Shown: positions 34,156-43,257, counted from the stretch's first letter. The stretch: 64,000 bases of DNA from JBJHDF01 sp050486405 (GCA_050486405.1 JBJHDF010000007.1:1-64000), one strand, 5' to 3'. Notes: generated from the letters alone by a model not told the origin. Numbers and translations are program-made.

Positions 34156-34791
34156 ATGAGTTGGAGTTCCCGTTTGTCCAAACCCCTGTACCCGTTTGTT
34201 GTTCCTCTGATCGCCGTTCTCTTGTTGCTGTGTCTGGCACTGGGCGCAGCAGCGGCGCTGGGCCATCCCGGTCACCGGCACTCTGATCAAGACCATGAGC
34301 ACCGGCGCGATCATCACCATCACCACGACCACGCTGACGAACACCGACATCACGGCGCCCATGTGCACGGCGCGGCGGAACTGACTCTGGTGCTGGAAGG
34401 CGACACGCTCTGGCTGGAACTGACATTGCCCGGAATGGATGCGGTGGGTTTCGAGCGCGCGCCAGCCAACGACGAGGAACGGGAACAACTGCAGCAGGCG
34501 GTGGCTGTGCTGGAAGACTTGCCGCGCCTGATTCAGATCAGTGCCGGCGCCCAGTGTGAACTGCGGGAAGTGACGGTGGATGACTCCCAGTTTGCACAGA
34601 CGGCTGCGGGCCACGCCGAACTGGTGGCCCGCTACCGGTTGGTATGCGTAACCCCCGGGGCGCTGCGCGAGATCAGTCTGCCTTTGCTGATGACTTTCTC
34701 ATCGCTGGAGCAGGTGCGACTGCAGTGGATCATCGACGAGCGCCAGGGCGCCGCGAACGTGAGCGCCACCAGTCCGGTAAGACTGAACTGA
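34156..34791 (+). CDS. DUF2796/ZrgA-like His-rich zinc-binding periplasmic protein
   Basis: 211 aa. Signal peptide, then a very His- and Asp-rich stretch (about 37-71: HPGHRHSDQDHEHRRD, six consecutive-type His clusters) and the DUF2796 core HGAAELTLVLEGDTLWLEL. ZrgA proteins of this family take part in zinc acquisition in Vibrio. Located 18 bases after the COG0523 GTPase, within the putative Zur operon. Confidence 0.87.
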   Translation: MSWSSRLSKPLYPFVVPLIAVLLLLCLALGAAAALGHPGHRHSDQDHEHRRDHHHHHDHADEHRHHGAHVHGAAELTLVLEGDTLWLELTLPGMDAVGFERAPANDEEREQLQQAVAVLEDLPRLIQISAGAQCELREVTVDDSQFAQTAAGHAELVARYRLVCVTPGALREISLPLLMTFSSLEQVRLQWIIDERQGAANVSATSPVRLN

Positions 34792-34806
34792 CAGCGCCCG
34801 CAGGAG

Positions 34807-35382
34807 CTATTGCTTGATACCCTCGATATGCAAATCCAGGTACACGATTTCCGAGGCTTCGCCCAGGTCGTAGTCCATACCGAAATCCTTCATTCTGAAA
34901 CTGGTGCGACCTTCAAAACCGACCCTTACACCGCCCCAGGGATCGGTACCGGCGCCAATTTTCTTGGCCTTGATGGTGATGCTGTTGGTCTGGCCGTGCA
35001 GAGTGAGATCTCCCACCACCTCAAACTTACCGTCTTCAGCGGGGTTGATGGCGGTGCTGACGAAAGTGGCCTTCGGGTATTGACTGACGTGCAGGAAATC
35101 GTCGCTGCGCAAATGGCGGTCCCGCTCGGCATGGTTGCTGTCCACGCTGGTAGTGTCAATTTCCACGCGGATACTGCTGGCTTCGAGATTCTCGGGGTTG
35201 TAGGTGAACTCGCCGGTGAACTGGTTGAAGCGGCCGGTGAGCCAGCTGAAGCCCAGATGATTGACCTTGAAGTTAATGGAGGCGTGGGAGCCCCGGGTGT
35301 CGATAACGTATTTGTCGGCCAGCGCGGGCGCGCCGATCATACCCAGTGCGGCGATCAGCATCGGTGTCAGTAGCTTTCTCAT
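34807..35382 (-). CDS. YceI-family periplasmic protein
   Basis: 191 aa. Signal peptide (MRKLLTPMLIAALGMIGAPALA) and a lipocalin-like barrel: YVIDTRGSHASINFKVNHLGFSWLTGRFNQFTG and GDLTLHGQTNSITIKAKKIG are signature segments. YceI proteins bind polyisoprenoids and are often encoded next to a b561-type cytochrome, as here (35450-36004, same direction upstream). Start ATG at 35382. Confidence 0.92.
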   Translation of the reverse strand: MRKLLTPMLIAALGMIGAPALADKYVIDTRGSHASINFKVNHLGFSWLTGRFNQFTGEFTYNPENLEASSIRVEIDTTSVDSNHAERDRHLRSDDFLHVSQYPKATFVSTAINPAEDGKFEVVGDLTLHGQTNSITIKAKKIGAGTDPWGGVRVGFEGRTSFRMKDFGMDYDLGEASEIVYLDLHIEGIKQ

Positions 35383-35449
35383 AGTGGTTTCCTCTTTTGT
35401 GTTTTACGGTCGATGTGTTGTACCGTCAATTGGTTTGCAGCGGTGAGAC

Positions 35450-36004
35450 TCAATCTTCGCTGCGGGGTTTGATCATGCGCACCAGCGTGCGGTCGCGCAT
35501 GAAGAAATGGTGCATTACTGCCGCACCCGCGTGCAGGATGGCCAGCACGATGATCGCGCAGGCGCCCCAGTAGTGAATATTGCCCAGCAGGTCCACCTGC
35601 CGACCGCTGAGGCGACCGAAGGACGGGAAATCGACCCAGCCGAACAGGCTCGCCGTTTTACCGTCCCCGGTGGTCATGAAGTAGCCGCTGGCGATCACCA
35701 CAAATACCAGCAGATAAAGTGTGTACTTGGTGATGCCGGATGCCAGGCGAATGGCGATGGTATGGCTGGGTAGCGGTTGTGGCCCCCGGCTGCAGAGCCG
35801 CCAGATCACTCGCAGCACCATCAGGATCAGCAACAACAGCGCCAGGCTGATGTGCAGTTCCGGCCCGCGGTTGTACCAGGGGTCGTAGTAGGTGAGGTCG
35901 GTCATCCACAGACCCAGGCCGAACAGAAACACGATCAGCCCGGCGCAGGCCCAGTGCAGCAGAATGGTAACCAGACCAAAGCTTTTTCGCGTGTCTGTAA
36001 GCAC
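35450..36004 (-). CDS. Cytochrome b561-family membrane protein
   Basis: 184 aa from a GTG. Four membrane helices with the His residues expected to bind two haem b groups (LLHWACAGLIVFLFG, ELHISLALLLLILMVLR, NIHYWGACAIIVLAILHAGAAVMHHFF). It probably moves electrons between quinol and a periplasmic partner. Lies upstream of yceI with 67 bases between, likely one operon. Confidence 0.9.
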   Translation of the reverse strand: MLTDTRKSFGLVTILLHWACAGLIVFLFGLGLWMTDLTYYDPWYNRGPELHISLALLLLILMVLRVIWRLCSRGPQPLPSHTIAIRLASGITKYTLYLLVFVVIASGYFMTTGDGKTASLFGWVDFPSFGRLSGRQVDLLGNIHYWGACAIIVLAILHAGAAVMHHFFMRDRTLVRMIKPRSED

Positions 36005-36109
36005 GTGAGGAGACTCCTTTCGACGAGTACCAGACTTCAGATTACGAACAAGCTACCAGAAAAGTTGCCCGGCCAATAATCAAGAATTGTTAGGAATGGA
36101 CCTGCGTCG

Positions 36110-36511
36110 CTATTTGGGTACCGGTCGAGTGCGGCCGTTGTCGTCTATGGCCACATAGACGAATTCACCCTCGGTGACCTTGGTGACTTCGGCGTTGCGA
36201 TGGTCTTTGATCCAGACTTCGATCAGGATGCGGATGGAGGTGCGCCCCACCTCCAATGCCGAGGCATAGCAACTGACGGTGGCACCCACCGGCACCGGGC
36301 GCAGAAAGGTCATGCTGCCCACCGCCACGGTGGTCACCCGGCCCCGGGCTATATCCTGGGCGAGAATGGCGCCGGCCAGATCCATCTGGGTCATCAGCCA
36401 GCCGCCAAAGATATCGCCATAGGGGTTGGTGTCCGCCGGCATGGATAGGGTCTGCAGAGTAAGGGTGCCCGCCGGGGTGGGATCTTCGTCGTCTATGCCG
36501 TGTAGGCTCAT
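36110..36511 (-). CDS. Acyl-CoA thioesterase (YciA-like hotdog fold)
   Basis: 133 aa from the ATG at 36511. Hotdog-fold features: PADTNPYGDIFGGWLMTQMDLAGAI with the catalytic Asp/Asn region, then VAVGSMTFLRPVPVGATVSCYA and EGEFVYVAID. It hydrolyses acyl-CoA esters. The ATG overlaps the stop of the upstream M48 peptidase gene (ATGA). The longer open frame upstream lies within the peptidase gene in another register and is not real. Confidence 0.9.
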   Translation of the reverse strand: MSLHGIDDEDPTPAGTLTLQTLSMPADTNPYGDIFGGWLMTQMDLAGAILAQDIARGRVTTVAVGSMTFLRPVPVGATVSCYASALEVGRTSIRILIEVWIKDHRNAEVTKVTEGEFVYVAIDDNGRTRPVPK

Positions 36512-37794
36512 GAGGTCGGTTCCTGTTCCAGTCGCGCCAGGTGTGCTTCCGCCGCCGCGCCCAGTTCGCCGCCGCCCTGGGCGGCCATACGGAAGTACTC
36601 GATGGCTTCGCTGCGGGCGCCGCGCTCCAGGGCCAGCTCGCCCAGGTGGAAGCTGGCCAGTTGGGTGGGCAGCAATCGTTGACTGGCCTGCAAATCCTGT
36701 TCCGCCTGGCTGCGGTTGCCCAGTTGTCTGTGGGTCAGGCCGCGGTAGACATAGGGCCGGAAGAATTCGGGGTTGGCCTGCAGGGAGCGGTTGAAGGCGT
36801 CCAGGGCGTCGCGGTGCTTGTCCTGTTGCACCAGGAGGCGGCCCTTGAGTTCCCAAAAGAGGTTTTCCCGGGGCTGGTGGGCAATGGCCTGATCCACCAG
36901 TGTCATGGCCTGGGTGTAGTTGCCCTGGCCGGCGGCGGCCAGGGCCTGGTCGTACTGTTCGTAGGCGGGCTGGTCCCGGCGTAACTGGGCCATGGCCCGA
37001 TCGAACCGGGCCTTGTTGCGCACGCCACCGGGGTTGCGCTCGGCAAAGCGCTGGTTGGCCTCCAGACGCTCCCGCGAGGGCGGGTGGCTGGCGAACAGGC
37101 CGTCCAGCCAATTGGATTGGCGGCCTTCGGACAGGCGCACGAAGATCTCCTGCAATTCCACTGCTCCTTGCGGATCGTAGCCGGCTTTCACCATGTACTC
37201 CGCGCCCACCCGATCGGCCTGAAGCTCGTGGCTGCGGCTGTAGCGGGCCTGCCAGGCGTAGGCGCCGATGCCCATAGCGCCCACGGCCAGGGCACCGTAT
37301 TCGGAGTCGCGGCGATGGGCCGCCAGCCCCGCCGCCATCACACCGGCGGAGAGCAGCATGTTCTGGGTGGCCTGGGAGGCGCCGTGGCGGGCGGCGGCGT
37401 GCACGATTTCGTGCCCCAGCACCGAGGCCAGTTGCGCCTCATCTTCAAAGTGGACGAGCAGGCCCCGGTTGATGGCCATCTTGCCGCCGGGCAGGGCCCA
37501 GGCGTTTGGCACGTTGTTGTTCAGCACCACCAGCTCGTAGGGCAGCCCCGGGCGGTCGCTGACCTCCCACAGCCGTCGCCCCACCTCGTTGACATAGGCG
37601 GTCAGGTCCGGGTCCACCACATAGCGGCCCCCTTGCGACTGCTGGCTGGGCAGGTAGTACTGCTCGCCGATGGCCACCTCCTGGGCGGGGGTCCAGACGG
37701 AGAGTTCGGTTCGGCCAGTAACCGGGTTGACGGCGCAACTGCCGATCAGGGAAACCAGGGCAATGAGGCCCATAAGGGTGAAGAAGTTTTTCAC
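36508..37794 (-). CDS. M48-family metalloprotease lipoprotein with TPR repeats
   Basis: 428 aa. Lipobox LIGSC with Cys20. The protease domain carries HEIVH at 128-132 and a third-ligand region HELQADRVGAEYM. From about 275, TPR-like repeats follow (AYEQYDQALAAAGQGNYTQAM, ALDAFNRSLQANPEFFRPY). This layout is that of BepA/YfgC, which degrades or assists misfolded outer membrane proteins. Operon with the thioesterase downstream. Confidence 0.9.
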   Translation of the reverse strand: MKNFFTLMGLIALVSLIGSCAVNPVTGRTELSVWTPAQEVAIGEQYYLPSQQSQGGRYVVDPDLTAYVNEVGRRLWEVSDRPGLPYELVVLNNNVPNAWALPGGKMAINRGLLVHFEDEAQLASVLGHEIVHAAARHGASQATQNMLLSAGVMAAGLAAHRRDSEYGALAVGAMGIGAYAWQARYSRSHELQADRVGAEYMVKAGYDPQGAVELQEIFVRLSEGRQSNWLDGLFASHPPSRERLEANQRFAERNPGGVRNKARFDRAMAQLRRDQPAYEQYDQALAAAGQGNYTQAMTLVDQAIAHQPRENLFWELKGRLLVQQDKHRDALDAFNRSLQANPEFFRPYVYRGLTHRQLGNRSQAEQDLQASQRLLPTQLASFHLGELALERGARSEAIEYFRMAAQGGGELGAAAEAHLARLEQEPTS

Positions 37795-37878
37795 AGCTGT
37801 GCTCCTGCTGACATCTCGGAATATAATGCCAGTTTACTGTCAGACAATCATCCGCGAGTTAGGCAATCGGTCACACCT

Positions 37879-38361
37879 ATGAAAGCCCTGCAGGTTATTG
37901 AGTTGTTTGCCGGTAACGGCCCCGACGGGCGCCCGGTGGTGGAGACGGTGCGGGTGCGGCAGTTGGAGGACGACCAACTGCAACTGGTGCAGTCGCCGGC
38001 GTTCGTTCGGGGCCTGGCCAGCGGTGACCGGATTCGCTATGACGGCAAAAGCCGGGAGTTCGAACTGGTGCAGCGCAGCGGCAACCTCTGCGTGCGGGTG
38101 TTCAGTCGCCGTGATATCGAGGCCCTGATGGAGTTGTTGGTGCCAGAGCTGGAAAAACTGGGCGCTGAGCTGGATCTGCAGACACCACGGATGCTGGTGT
38201 TCTCCATCCATGTCAGTTGTGGTTTCACCGCCGTTGAGCAGCTCCTCAACGATGCCATCGCGGATGATCCGGACACCACCTGGATGTATGGCAATGTCTA
38301 CGACCCGGTCGACGGCGTCACACCGCTCAATTGGTGGCAGTCCATTTTGAAGCCGGCGTAG
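37879..38361 (+). CDS. DUF4265-like hypothetical protein
   Basis: 160 aa from the ATG at 37879. Begins MKALQVIELFAGNGPDGRP; conserved-looking GLASGDRIRYDGKSREFELVQRSGN and a C-terminal WMYGNVYDPVDGVTPLNWWQSI. The fold resembles DUF4265 proteins (small, soluble, unknown function). The open frame is much longer upstream but that part is antisense to the M48 gene. Divergent from the M48 gene, 84 bases apart. The 221 bases after it (38362-38582) hold no supported gene. Confidence 0.65.
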   Translation: MKALQVIELFAGNGPDGRPVVETVRVRQLEDDQLQLVQSPAFVRGLASGDRIRYDGKSREFELVQRSGNLCVRVFSRRDIEALMELLVPELEKLGAELDLQTPRMLVFSIHVSCGFTAVEQLLNDAIADDPDTTWMYGNVYDPVDGVTPLNWWQSILKPA

Positions 38362-38582
38362 TCTCCTTGCCGGTGAGCGGGTATTTGCCCGTAGCGTCGC
38401 CGAAATCCCCATATTCATGGCAAAAGGGTTTCCTCTGCTTCTAACATCAAAACAGTCTTAAAAGCCGGTTGTCAGCGGCCGCTGTCAGTCGTAAAGTCTT
38501 CCGCTTGATTTGCAGGCAACTGATACCACAACAACGGGGCCGGAGTCGGGCCTGGACCCGGGACGCTCAGGACGCAACTATA

Positions 38583-38966
38583 ATGTCGGTGGATGACCGC
38601 TACTTGGCGCGCGTACTCGGCCTCTTGGCCGCCGTGGCACCTGTGTCCTGTCGACGGGCGTTTACCGGAGCCCTCATTTATCACCAGCAAACTGTTTTCG
38701 CCGTTGTGGCCGGTAACCGGCTTTACTTCCGCACCGATGCCAACTCCGCCTGCCTTTACCAAAGCCGCAGCATGCCCGTCCTCGAATCCCGCCTGATCCA
38801 GGGGGGTATCTCCGCCTTTCACCAATTGCCCGACGAGGTGTTGGAGAATCCCGCCGAGTTGCGGCACTGGATGCGGGCGGCGGTGGAGGCCACCCGGGAG
38901 GAGTCGGAACAACCCGCCGAAGAGTCCGAAGGCGCTGGCTTGGCTACCCAGCGTCAAGCCGGATAG
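38583..38966 (+). CDS. Stand-alone TfoX N-terminal domain protein
   Basis: 127 aa from the ATG at 38583. Resembles the TfoX/Sxy N-terminal domain: RRAFTGALIYHQQTVFAVVAGNRLYFRTD is the typical beta strand block. Usually followed by a helical tail, here an acidic Glu-rich C-terminus. TfoX proteins promote competence with CRP, but this lacks the C-terminal TfoX domain, so its role is open. Precedes the response regulator gene by 60 bases. Confidence 0.7.
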   Translation: MSVDDRYLARVLGLLAAVAPVSCRRAFTGALIYHQQTVFAVVAGNRLYFRTDANSACLYQSRSMPVLESRLIQGGISAFHQLPDEVLENPAELRHWMRAAVEATREESEQPAEESEGAGLATQRQAG

Positions 38967-39026
38967 CCCATTCTTTGCTATAACATACTGATTGGTAAGC
39001 GACGCTCACTTTCTACGGAAACCTCC

Positions 39027-39830
39027 ATGACAGTAAATATCCTGGTGGCGGACGACGCCAGTTTTGTCAGGGACATGGTCAAGAAACACCTCCGGGAGCA
39101 TATCCCCGGTGTCCATATTCTGGAGGCCGGGGACGGCAACCGGGCGCTGGCCATGCTCAAGCAGCAACCGGTGGATTTGGTGCTGTCGGACTGGGAAATG
39201 CCCGGCATGAATGGCGAGGAGTTGCTGCGCTGGGTACGGGAAAGCGAGCGTTGGCAGGATCTGCCATTCATCATGGTCACCAGTCGCGGCGACCGGGCCC
39301 ATGTGATTCAGGCGGTGGAGGCTGGGGTTTCCGACTACCTCTCCAAGCCCTTTACCCCGGAAGAGCTGCTGCACAAGGTGTTCCGGCAACTGGGTGTACA
39401 GGGTAAGTTGCCCAGTGCGGCGGTCGCCCGCGTGGGCAGTACCCAGGGCATAGCCCACGCCTCGGTGAATGCGCTGACCGGCGGCGCCAGGGCCACGCCA
39501 GCGGCCAAGGCCCGCACAGCCGTCAAGGGCCGGGCGCGGCTGCGTTTTGCCAGCGACGGTCAGTTTCACGGCTGTGTGGTGCGGGATCTATCCCTGCAGG
39601 CCATGAGCGGCCTGATGCAGCGCAGCGAGACCTTGCCGGGCCTGTTCGACCAAGTGGTGGTGGATATCGAAACCGGCCCCGATTCTCTCACCCAGATTAA
39701 CGGCTATGTGCACAGCCTGCAGGCCGGGGAATACAAGGTGGACACCAAGGTCATAAAAATCACCGTGCGGTTTGTGGATCGTGACGCCGACAAGTTCGAG
39801 GCCCTGTCTCGGTATATCGCGGGTTTGTGA
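39027..39830 (+). CDS. Response regulator with receiver and PilZ domains
   Basis: 267 aa. CheY-like receiver (about 4-120) with phospho-acceptor Asp55 in LVLSDWEMPG, Thr85 in VTSRGD and Lys107 in YLSKPF. After a Ser/Ala-rich linker, residues 165-250 form a PilZ-like domain: RARLRF...HGCVVRDLSLQAMSGLM resembles RxxxR..D/NxSxxG with the last Gly region shifted. It probably links phosphorylation to cyclic di-GMP or motility. No sensor kinase nearby. Confidence 0.8.
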   Translation: MTVNILVADDASFVRDMVKKHLREHIPGVHILEAGDGNRALAMLKQQPVDLVLSDWEMPGMNGEELLRWVRESERWQDLPFIMVTSRGDRAHVIQAVEAGVSDYLSKPFTPEELLHKVFRQLGVQGKLPSAAVARVGSTQGIAHASVNALTGGARATPAAKARTAVKGRARLRFASDGQFHGCVVRDLSLQAMSGLMQRSETLPGLFDQVVVDIETGPDSLTQINGYVHSLQAGEYKVDTKVIKITVRFVDRDADKFEALSRYIAGL

Positions 39831-39919
39831 GCGGTCTGGGGCTTGAGTTTCCGGGCGTGCCGGCATATGGTGACGCTCTTGCACAGTGTCCAACTCATCC
39901 CTGTACGAGGAGAAAATCC

Positions 39920-40648
39920 ATGGCGATTGCCTTGAAAAGTGACTATGGACAGGGCCTGGTCGCCAGCGAAGACCCTATGGTGGTGGTGCTGGAAAAATTC
40001 GTGTCTGACGAAGAAGTGGACGCGCTGGTTTCCGCGGCCAAGGATCAGTTGCGCCGCGCCTTTGTCAGTGCCGAGCGCGAAGGTGTTACCAGCGATGGTC
40101 GCACCGGCAGCAACTGCTGGGTCTCGCACCAGCACAATCCGGTGATCGGTGGTCTGGCCGAACGGGTCAGCGAATTTGTGGGTATTCCCCTGGAGTACGC
40201 CGAGTCCTTCCAGGTGATCCACTACGGCGAAACCCAGGAGTATCGCGCCCACTATGACGCCTGGGACCCCACCACCGTGGCCGGCGCCCGCTGCATGGAG
40301 CGCGGCGGACAGCGCTTGGTGACCTGTCTGATATACCTCAACGATGTGCCCGCCGGCGGCAGCACCGGTTTTCCCCATCTGGATATGGAGGTGCTGGCCA
40401 AGCGCGGCCGCATGCTGATTTTTCACAACTGTCGCACCGGCACGTCGGATCGTCATCCCGACAGCCTGCACGCCGGCATGCCGGTGGAGAAGGGGGAGAA
40501 GTGGGCCTGTAATCTCTGGTTTCGTGAAAAACCCTACCAGCAGACCAGCGTCGTAGCCAGGGTGGCCGGTAAGGGGCCGAAGCGGGCGCCGGGAAACCGC
40601 GGACCCGTCAGCCGCAGCAAGAGCAAGAAGGCCCGGCGGCGGCGCTAG
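39920..40648 (+). CDS. Prolyl 4-hydroxylase-like Fe(II)/2-oxoglutarate dioxygenase
   Basis: 242 aa from the ATG at 39920 with GAGGAGAAAA upstream. P4H-type double-stranded beta-helix: iron ligands His111 and Asp113 in HYDAWD and His184 in SLHAGMPV, with Lys194 placed to bind 2-oxoglutarate. TGSNCWVSH and NDVPAGGSTGFPHL are typical of bacterial P4H. The last 35 residues are very basic (GPVSRSKSKKARRRR), which might bind nucleic acid. Target unknown; some relatives hydroxylate proline in EF-Tu. Confidence 0.85.
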   Translation: MAIALKSDYGQGLVASEDPMVVVLEKFVSDEEVDALVSAAKDQLRRAFVSAEREGVTSDGRTGSNCWVSHQHNPVIGGLAERVSEFVGIPLEYAESFQVIHYGETQEYRAHYDAWDPTTVAGARCMERGGQRLVTCLIYLNDVPAGGSTGFPHLDMEVLAKRGRMLIFHNCRTGTSDRHPDSLHAGMPVEKGEKWACNLWFREKPYQQTSVVARVAGKGPKRAPGNRGPVSRSKSKKARRRR

Positions 40649-41487
40649 CCCGGCAGCCACTGGCCGGGCAGGCGCCCGGTGTACCACAGCGACGCCAGGT
40701 CCATGCACACCGCCACCCCCACATGGACCGCCACCCCGCCCCAGATGGAGCGAGAGCGCAGCGCCAGTATGCCCAGAAACAGCCCGAACAGAATGGCGCC
40801 GGTGGCCTCCAGCCAGGGCTTGGGCAGGTGGATCATCATATAGGGTACCACCATGATCCATACCGCATTGGCACCCACCGCCGGGCGCAGGGCATTAACC
40901 ATAAAACCGCGAAAGAAAAACTCCAGAAAAATGAACTGGCCGATGTAAAGCAGCTCCCAGGCCAGCAGATCCAGCCAGCTTCGCTCGGCCAACCGGTAAA
41001 ACGGGTAGTGGTCGACAAAATCCTCGCGAAACACTGTGACCAGCGCGATCAGCACCAGTATTGGGCTGAGCAGTAACAGGTAACCCCGCCAGTGCCGATG
41101 GGTGTCGTTCCAGCGCCAGCCGAAGTCCTGCATGCGCTGGCGAAACACCAGACGGATCATCAGCCAGGGCATGAGCACAAAGATCACCAGGTGACAGCCG
41201 GTCCACCAGGCGTACAGCAACAAATGATACCACTGGCTCTGTTGCAAGGCGCGCACATGGGTATCGGCGGCCAGCCCCTGCAACTGCGCCAACCAGCTCA
41301 GTGTCAGCAGGAAGCTGGAGGCAAACTTGGCGTAGTGCAGGGCCAGCAGGCACACCGAGGCCAGCGCCAGGGTGTAAAACACCCGGCGCAGGGCCTGGGG
41401 CCGGCTCAGGGTCCAGGAGGGCGCGCCCCGGTCGATTTCGTCCAGCACGGTAAACAGTCGTCTCGGGTGCACAAAGGCGGGAATCAT
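40645..41487 (-). CDS. CPBP-family intramembrane protease-like protein
   Basis: 280 aa from the ATG at 41487, six to eight membrane helices. The first CPBP motif reads FLEFFFRGF, so the usual EExxxR has Leu in place of the first Glu; the other motifs are YMMIH and HVGVA. This substitution may mean a non-catalytic member. Its stop overlaps the convergent P4H gene by 4 bases. Role unknown. Confidence 0.75.
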   Translation of the reverse strand: MIPAFVHPRRLFTVLDEIDRGAPSWTLSRPQALRRVFYTLALASVCLLALHYAKFASSFLLTLSWLAQLQGLAADTHVRALQQSQWYHLLLYAWWTGCHLVIFVLMPWLMIRLVFRQRMQDFGWRWNDTHRHWRGYLLLLSPILVLIALVTVFREDFVDHYPFYRLAERSWLDLLAWELLYIGQFIFLEFFFRGFMVNALRPAVGANAVWIMVVPYMMIHLPKPWLEATGAILFGLFLGILALRSRSIWGGVAVHVGVAVCMDLASLWYTGRLPGQWLPG

Positions 41488-41515
41488 GGGGGTGATCCTG
41501 TTTGGCCGTTGTCTG

Positions 41516-42649
41516 CTACGTTTGGCGAAAGGGCAGATGTTGTCGGGCCAGGTCCCGGTAGGCCAGTACATCCCGGGCCTCGGCCTGCACAAACCGCTCC
41601 ACCGCTTGGTGCAGGCGCGGTTCGCGCAACCAGTGGTTGGAGCGGGTGATCACCGGCTCGAAACCGCGCTGCAGCTTGTGCTCGCCCTGGGCGCCGCCGT
41701 CGAAGCGCTGCAATCCCCGCGCAATGGCGTAGTCGATGCCGCGATAATAGCAGGTTTCAAAGTGCAGAAACTCGTGTTCAGCCAGGCAGCCCCAGTAGCG
41801 GCCGTAGAGTGTCTGACTGTCGCGGAAAAACAGCGCGGCGGCCACCGCCTCGCCGTTGCGCTCGGCGACTAGCATCACCAGATTGTGCGGCATCTGTTGA
41901 CCGATCTGGTGAAAAAACGTCCGGTTCAGGTAGCCGGTGGACAGGCTGCGTTTGAGGTAGGTCAGTTGGTAGAGGCGATAAAAAAAATCCCAGTGGGATT
42001 CGGTAATGGCTGACCCCTCCAGCACCGCGAAGTCGAAGCCCTGCTGTGCCACCTTGTCGCGCTCCTTGCGCAGATTCTTTCGTTTGCGCGAGTTCATGGT
42101 GTCGAGAAAGTCCTGAAAATCGCGATAGCCTCGGTTGAACCAGTGGAACTGGCAGGACAGCCGCTGGCAGTAGCCCTGTGCCTGCAGTGCATCGCTCAGC
42201 GCGGGCGCGGGGAACAGGCAGTGCCAGCCCGAGGCACCCAGTTCTTCCACTCGCTGCCGCACACTGTCGGTGGTCACCTGCAGCAGTGCGGGACTGTCCG
42301 CACCGCCGTCGAGCAGGCGCGGTCCGGTACAGGGCGTAAAGGGCACGGCGCACAGCAGTTTCGGGTAGTAGGCCAGACCCGCCCGATGGCTGGCATCGGC
42401 CCAGGCCCAGTCGAACACATACTCGCCGTAGGAGTGATCCTTGCGGTACAGTGGCATGGCCGCCACCGGTTGCGCGCCGTCGAGAAGCAGCAGGTGGTGG
42501 GGGTGCCAGCCGCTGTCGCCGCCCACGCTGCCGCTGTCCTCCAGCGCGGCGAGAAATTCGTGGCGCACAAAAGGATAGCCGCCGGGGCACAGCCGATTCC
42601 ACGCTGCGGCGGGGATCTGATGGATGGTGGAGAGATAGCGGGCCTGCAT
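41516..42649 (-). CDS. DUF482/COG3146 GNAT-like acyltransferase
   Basis: 377 aa from the ATG at 42649. Segments such as YLKRSLSTGYLNRTFFHQI, GEAVAAALFFRDSQTLYGRYWGC and HFETCYYRGIDYAIARGLQRFDGGAQGEHKLQRGFEP are hallmarks of COG3146, a FemAB-related GNAT family linked in annotation to peptidoglycan synthesis. The substrate is not known. Lies upstream of the CPBP gene, 28 bases apart, and divergent from yaiI. Confidence 0.87.
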   Translation of the reverse strand: MQARYLSTIHQIPAAAWNRLCPGGYPFVRHEFLAALEDSGSVGGDSGWHPHHLLLLDGAQPVAAMPLYRKDHSYGEYVFDWAWADASHRAGLAYYPKLLCAVPFTPCTGPRLLDGGADSPALLQVTTDSVRQRVEELGASGWHCLFPAPALSDALQAQGYCQRLSCQFHWFNRGYRDFQDFLDTMNSRKRKNLRKERDKVAQQGFDFAVLEGSAITESHWDFFYRLYQLTYLKRSLSTGYLNRTFFHQIGQQMPHNLVMLVAERNGEAVAAALFFRDSQTLYGRYWGCLAEHEFLHFETCYYRGIDYAIARGLQRFDGGAQGEHKLQRGFEPVITRSNHWLREPRLHQAVERFVQAEARDVLAYRDLARQHLPFRQT

Positions 42650-42765
42650 GGCTGCATGGTAGCACGACGGCTCCCTTGCAAAGCTGGGGTAAACGGCTAT
42701 AGTCATCCGTTTTTGCAACTTTCAACCTATGAGTAAACTGCAATGAACGACAGGCCGGGCTGTCA

Positions 42766-43227
42766 ATGAAAATATGGGTAGATGCCGACGCCTGTCCCGG
42801 GGTGATTCGCGAGATTCTTTTTCGTGCCGCCGAGCGCGAGCAGGTGGACGTGACGCTGGTGGCCAATCAATACGTAAAGACACCGCCGTCGCGCTATATC
42901 GATATGATGCAGGTGACGTCCGGGTTTGACGTTGCCGACGATGAAATCGTCCGGCGCCTGAGCGCGGGCGATCTGGTGATCACTCAGGATATTCCCCTGG
43001 CGTCGGAGGCCATTGACAAGGGTGCTCTGGCGCTCAGCCCCCGGGGTGAATTATTCACAGCGGATAACATCAGGCAGCGGCTGAATATGCGCGATTTTCT
43101 CGACACCCTGCGCAGCAGTGGTATTCAGAGTGGTGGCCCGGCACCTCTGAGCGTTCAGGATCGACAAAAATTTGCCAATCACGTCGACCGTTGGCTGGCC
43201 AAACGGCGCAACTCTTTACAGAGCTAA
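42766..43227 (+). CDS. YaiI/YqxD-family protein (UPF0178)
   Basis: 153 aa. Starts [24 protein letters not shown], the signature of the UPF0178/DUF188 family with a conserved Asp pair; [18 protein letters not shown] and [16 protein letters not shown] follow. The fold is PIN-like, so nuclease activity has been proposed but is not established. Confidence 0.92.
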   Translation: MKIWVDADACPGVIREILFRAAEREQVDVTLVANQYVKTPPSRYIDMMQVTSGFDVADDEIVRRLSAGDLVITQDIPLASEAIDKGALALSPRGELFTADNIRQRLNMRDFLDTLRSSGIQSGGPAPLSVQDRQKFANHVDRWLAKRRNSLQS

Positions 43228-43257
43228 AGCGCGCCGGTTGGGGGTGCGGCGTTAAGG

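Noticed and set aside
36512..37111. N-terminal extension of the acyl-CoA thioesterase frame
   Set aside because: It is an out-of-frame reading inside the M48 peptidase gene; the ATG at 36511 starts the conserved hotdog domain.
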